The notes under the pieces were generated by a model. That model had not been told where the DNA came from and did no database searches. It saw nothing but the letters and a program-made list of their open reading frames with translations. This document shows positions 62,054 to 64,000 of a DNA stretch of 64,000 bases, piece by piece (position 1 is the stretch's first letter; every line of letters begins with the position of its first letter). Both the position numbers and the translations under genes were made by a program. This stretch comes from Paulinella micropora. Lineage: Eukaryota > Cercozoa > Imbricatea > Euglyphida. The DNA lies in the NCBI GenBank assembly GCA_009731375.1, contig BJOX01000132.1, forward strand, positions 539,792-603,791, read 5' to 3'.

Positions 62054-63190
62054 TTACCTGCGAGCGGGCATGTTGTCCCACGGGCGCGACGGGGTCGCGC
62101 GGGCTCCACCAACATTGCGGGGGTCACGCATCTCGTCACGGTCACGCTTGGGAAGCGGGCATTTCGGGGACAGATGACCATACTCCCCACAGTTGTAGCA
62201 TCTGAACGATGATAGATCCTTCGCAGCTGATGCTCCTCCCAGCTTCTTCCTCTTGAGTAGTGGGCCTGCAGGCGTAAAGTACTCCACGTCGTCCCAGACT
62301 GCGGAGTCGACCTTCTTGGCGTGTGCCTTGGCGATCTTGAGTGCATCCTCCACACCGTAGCCAGCGGAGCGAGTCTTGAAATACTTGATCACTGCCGCAA
62401 TCAACACACCAAGGTCCTCAAACTTGGACTCACCACCATTGTGAGTAGTAAGTAGCGCCAGTATCATCGAACAAGCAGCCTTCTCCTCAACTGCTTCCAA
62501 CATCATGGGCAGGCTTGAGTCCGTGGATAGCTCTGATCTCTTCTGGCTCTTCGCCATGTCAAGTACAGCCGCAAGTATCTGCTCCATCCTGCCCGGGTGA
62601 GGCCAGCCAGCACCATCCACCTTCTGCAGGCTCTGCTCCTCGTGGCGGGTGCAGTAGTCTTGACCAGGGCTTGTCTCGCTAAGACAGCCTAACACACGCA
62701 CAATACATGTACATCATTAGTAATCACCTTGCCACACAGGCTATCTGTTACCCTTATAATCACAAACTGCACGACTCGCTCCTCCCCCAGCCATGAAAGC
62801 TTGCATTAGTGCACCCATTTGAGATGCATCAATCACGGGCGCGTGTACGGTGCTCCCGCCCGCTGCGCCCACACCAGTGGGGACACCGATGTGCCCAGCC
62901 GCAGCGGGTGCGGCGACACCATGATGACCCGAAGCAACCATCCCTGCTCCCACAACTGCCGGAGCTGGCGCACCTGCAACGACCATTCCTCCAGCAGCTG
63001 GCGAGCTGACTGACGACACAAGCAACGCCTGTCCAGACGAGTGCAGGGAGGCGGAGGTATCTCCACTTGTTGCCGAAGTCGAAGTGGACGGTACAGAGAT
63101 GCTCGGTACCCCAACCACGAATGACGGTGGGTGACAGGGTGCTCTTGGGGAAGAGGCTGAATTTCCAACAGCCGCACTGGTTGCCGCCAT
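62054..63190 (-). CDS. Gag-like protein of the YR retroelement, spliced
   Basis: Exon 1 from ATG 63190 to 62752 is Ala/Gly/Ser/Pro-rich (MAATSAAVGNSASSP). A 63-nt intron (62689-62751) has a GTAACA donor, a TTACTAAT branch-site match and a TGTTAG acceptor. Exon 2 (62054-62688) carries helices (AACSMILALLTTHNGGESKF) and a zinc knuckle (CYNCGEYGHLSPKC). Splicing creates a second Cys/His cluster, CDYKGC ... YCTRH, half from each exon, which supports the intron. The product is about 355 aa and probably packages element RNA. Confidence 0.75.
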
Positions 63191-63293
63191 GATGGTCGAT
63201 AACGGGATGAAGCAGCAGACGTTGCAGCCCTACGCTTTGCTGCTCTTGCTTCTCCAGGGACATCACTTGACATTATTGGTAGCAAAGAACGTG

Positions 63294-63662
63294 GATAAAA
63301 AGTCCAAAAACAAGAATCTCTCTTCTTGTGTTTGAGGAACTTGCGAAAGTGACTAGAACACTAGGTACATAAAGTCACATGTTTTATTACTTGCGCGACA
63401 CATGTCGCAACTTTTCTAGTTGTTCTTGTAGCATCATTTAGTTCTGATATCTTCAAATGGCTAGAAATGAACTCATTCCAGAATTTCTTAATTTGATTTT
63501 AGGCATGATGTGCCAAATTGGACCAAAACTTGTAACATTAATGGCAATCATTCATAGTCAGTCCTACCATATCAAACATGTTTGTGGAAACGGCTTCAAA
63601 TGCTGAAATTCAGGCATTTACAATGTTCCGGCTTTTTCTCGTCCGAGGTCGCAAAATAGGTG
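63294..63662 (-). repeat. Split direct repeat A1
   Basis: About 369 bp from GGATAAAAAGTCC to CGCAAAATAGGTG, repeated at 58027-58396 in the same direction with about seven substitutions. It is the outer (5') end of the retroelement on the minus strand. A short hairpin (CTCGG-A-run-CCGAG) lies just outside. Confidence 0.85.
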
Positions 63663-63699
63663 CTCGGAAAAAAAAAGTCCGAGATGAGCTGTGGAAAGT

Positions 63700-63863
63700 A
63701 AGTTACGGCACGGTTCTGGGGTTTGTGGGTTGTGAATAACCAAGTCTTATCTCAAGAGTGTGTTGTGTGTTGTGCGTGTGTTATGCGTGTGTTATGTGTG
63801 TGTGATGTGTGTGTGTGTGTCTGTGTGTTGTGTGTGTGTGTGTGTGTGTGTTGTGTGTGTGCG

Positions 63864-63896
<33 letters not shown>

Positions 63897-64000
63897 TGTG
63901 TGTGGTGTGTGTGGTGTGTGTGTGTGTGTGTTGTGTGTGTTGTGTGTGTGTGTGTGTGTTGTGTGTGTGTGGGTGTGTGTGGTGTGTGTGTGTGTGTGTG
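63700..64000. repeat. (GT)n microsatellite
   Basis: GTGT with TTGTG, GCGT and GGTG interruptions from about 63755 to the window end, just outside repeat A1. No gene is seen. Confidence 0.95.

Larger units (their letters stand above)
56146..63662 (-). mobile_element. Tyrosine-recombinase retrotransposon (Ngaro/PAT-like) with split direct repeats
   Basis: On the minus strand the order is repeat A1 (63294-63662), Gag, RT-RNase H, tyrosine recombinase, repeat B1 (58397-58466), repeat A2 (58027-58396), about 1.8 kb of other DNA, and repeat B2 (56146-56215). A1-ORFs-B1-A2-B2 is the split direct-repeat plan of Ngaro/PAT-type elements. Here A2 and B2 are not adjacent. A copies are about 98% alike, B copies 69/70, and all three ORFs are open, so the insertion looks young. 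Confidence 0.8.

Overview
The window is nuclear DNA of a eukaryote with an intron-rich, repeat-rich genome. All convincing genes are split by GT-AG introns, exons are GC-rich, and most introns consist almost wholly of simple repeats such as (TCTA)n, (TATG)n, (CATC)n, (TTC)n and (CT)n. The mix of Ty3-type and tyrosine-recombinase retroelements with these introns fits a protist, alga or repeat-rich invertebrate. I cannot name the species. Nine runs of N mark a draft assembly.

Layout. About 0.4-10.3 kb (minus): the condensin II subunit NCAPD3, whose 3' end probably lies beyond the window start. 10.65-11.63 kb (plus): an unknown protein with one likely membrane segment, divergent from NCAPD3. 11.84-16.15 kb (plus): an unknown multi-exon gene. 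16.15-19.1 kb: non-coding, with a long inverted repeat and a 1 kb purine-only minisatellite. 19.2-29.9 kb: two related, damaged Ty3/gypsy-type elements joined at an assembly gap, with one likely 3' LTR. 30.27-36.04 kb (minus): a split gene for a RibD-C/dihydrofolate-reductase-like protein, preceded only 40 nt upstream by a tiny membrane-protein ORF. 36.8-37.2 kb (plus): a possible small two-exon gene. 38.4-55.76 kb (plus): a DEAH/RHA helicase most like DHX36, with a Gly-rich N-terminus and an RS/K-rich C-terminus. 56.1-63.7 kb: a tyrosine-recombinase retrotransposon (Ngaro/PAT-like, minus) with split direct repeats, a spliced gag, RT-RNase H and recombinase. The last 300 bp is (GT)n.

The host genes look like unrelated housekeeping functions: chromosome condensation, RNA or G-quadruplex unwinding, and a pteridine/flavin-type reductase.

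The most unusual property is shared by three host genes. Short exons, or exon ends with their splice sites, are repeated in tandem two to five or more times inside the introns, each copy separated by tetranucleotide repeats and decayed to a different degree. In the helicase this affects motif II (DEVH), motif III (SAT) and other core segments. The microsatellite units often match splice signals, for example GTAAGT repeats at donors and pyrimidine-rich TCTA before acceptors. A dispersed retroposon ending in (ATCT)n offers one possible seed for these tracts.
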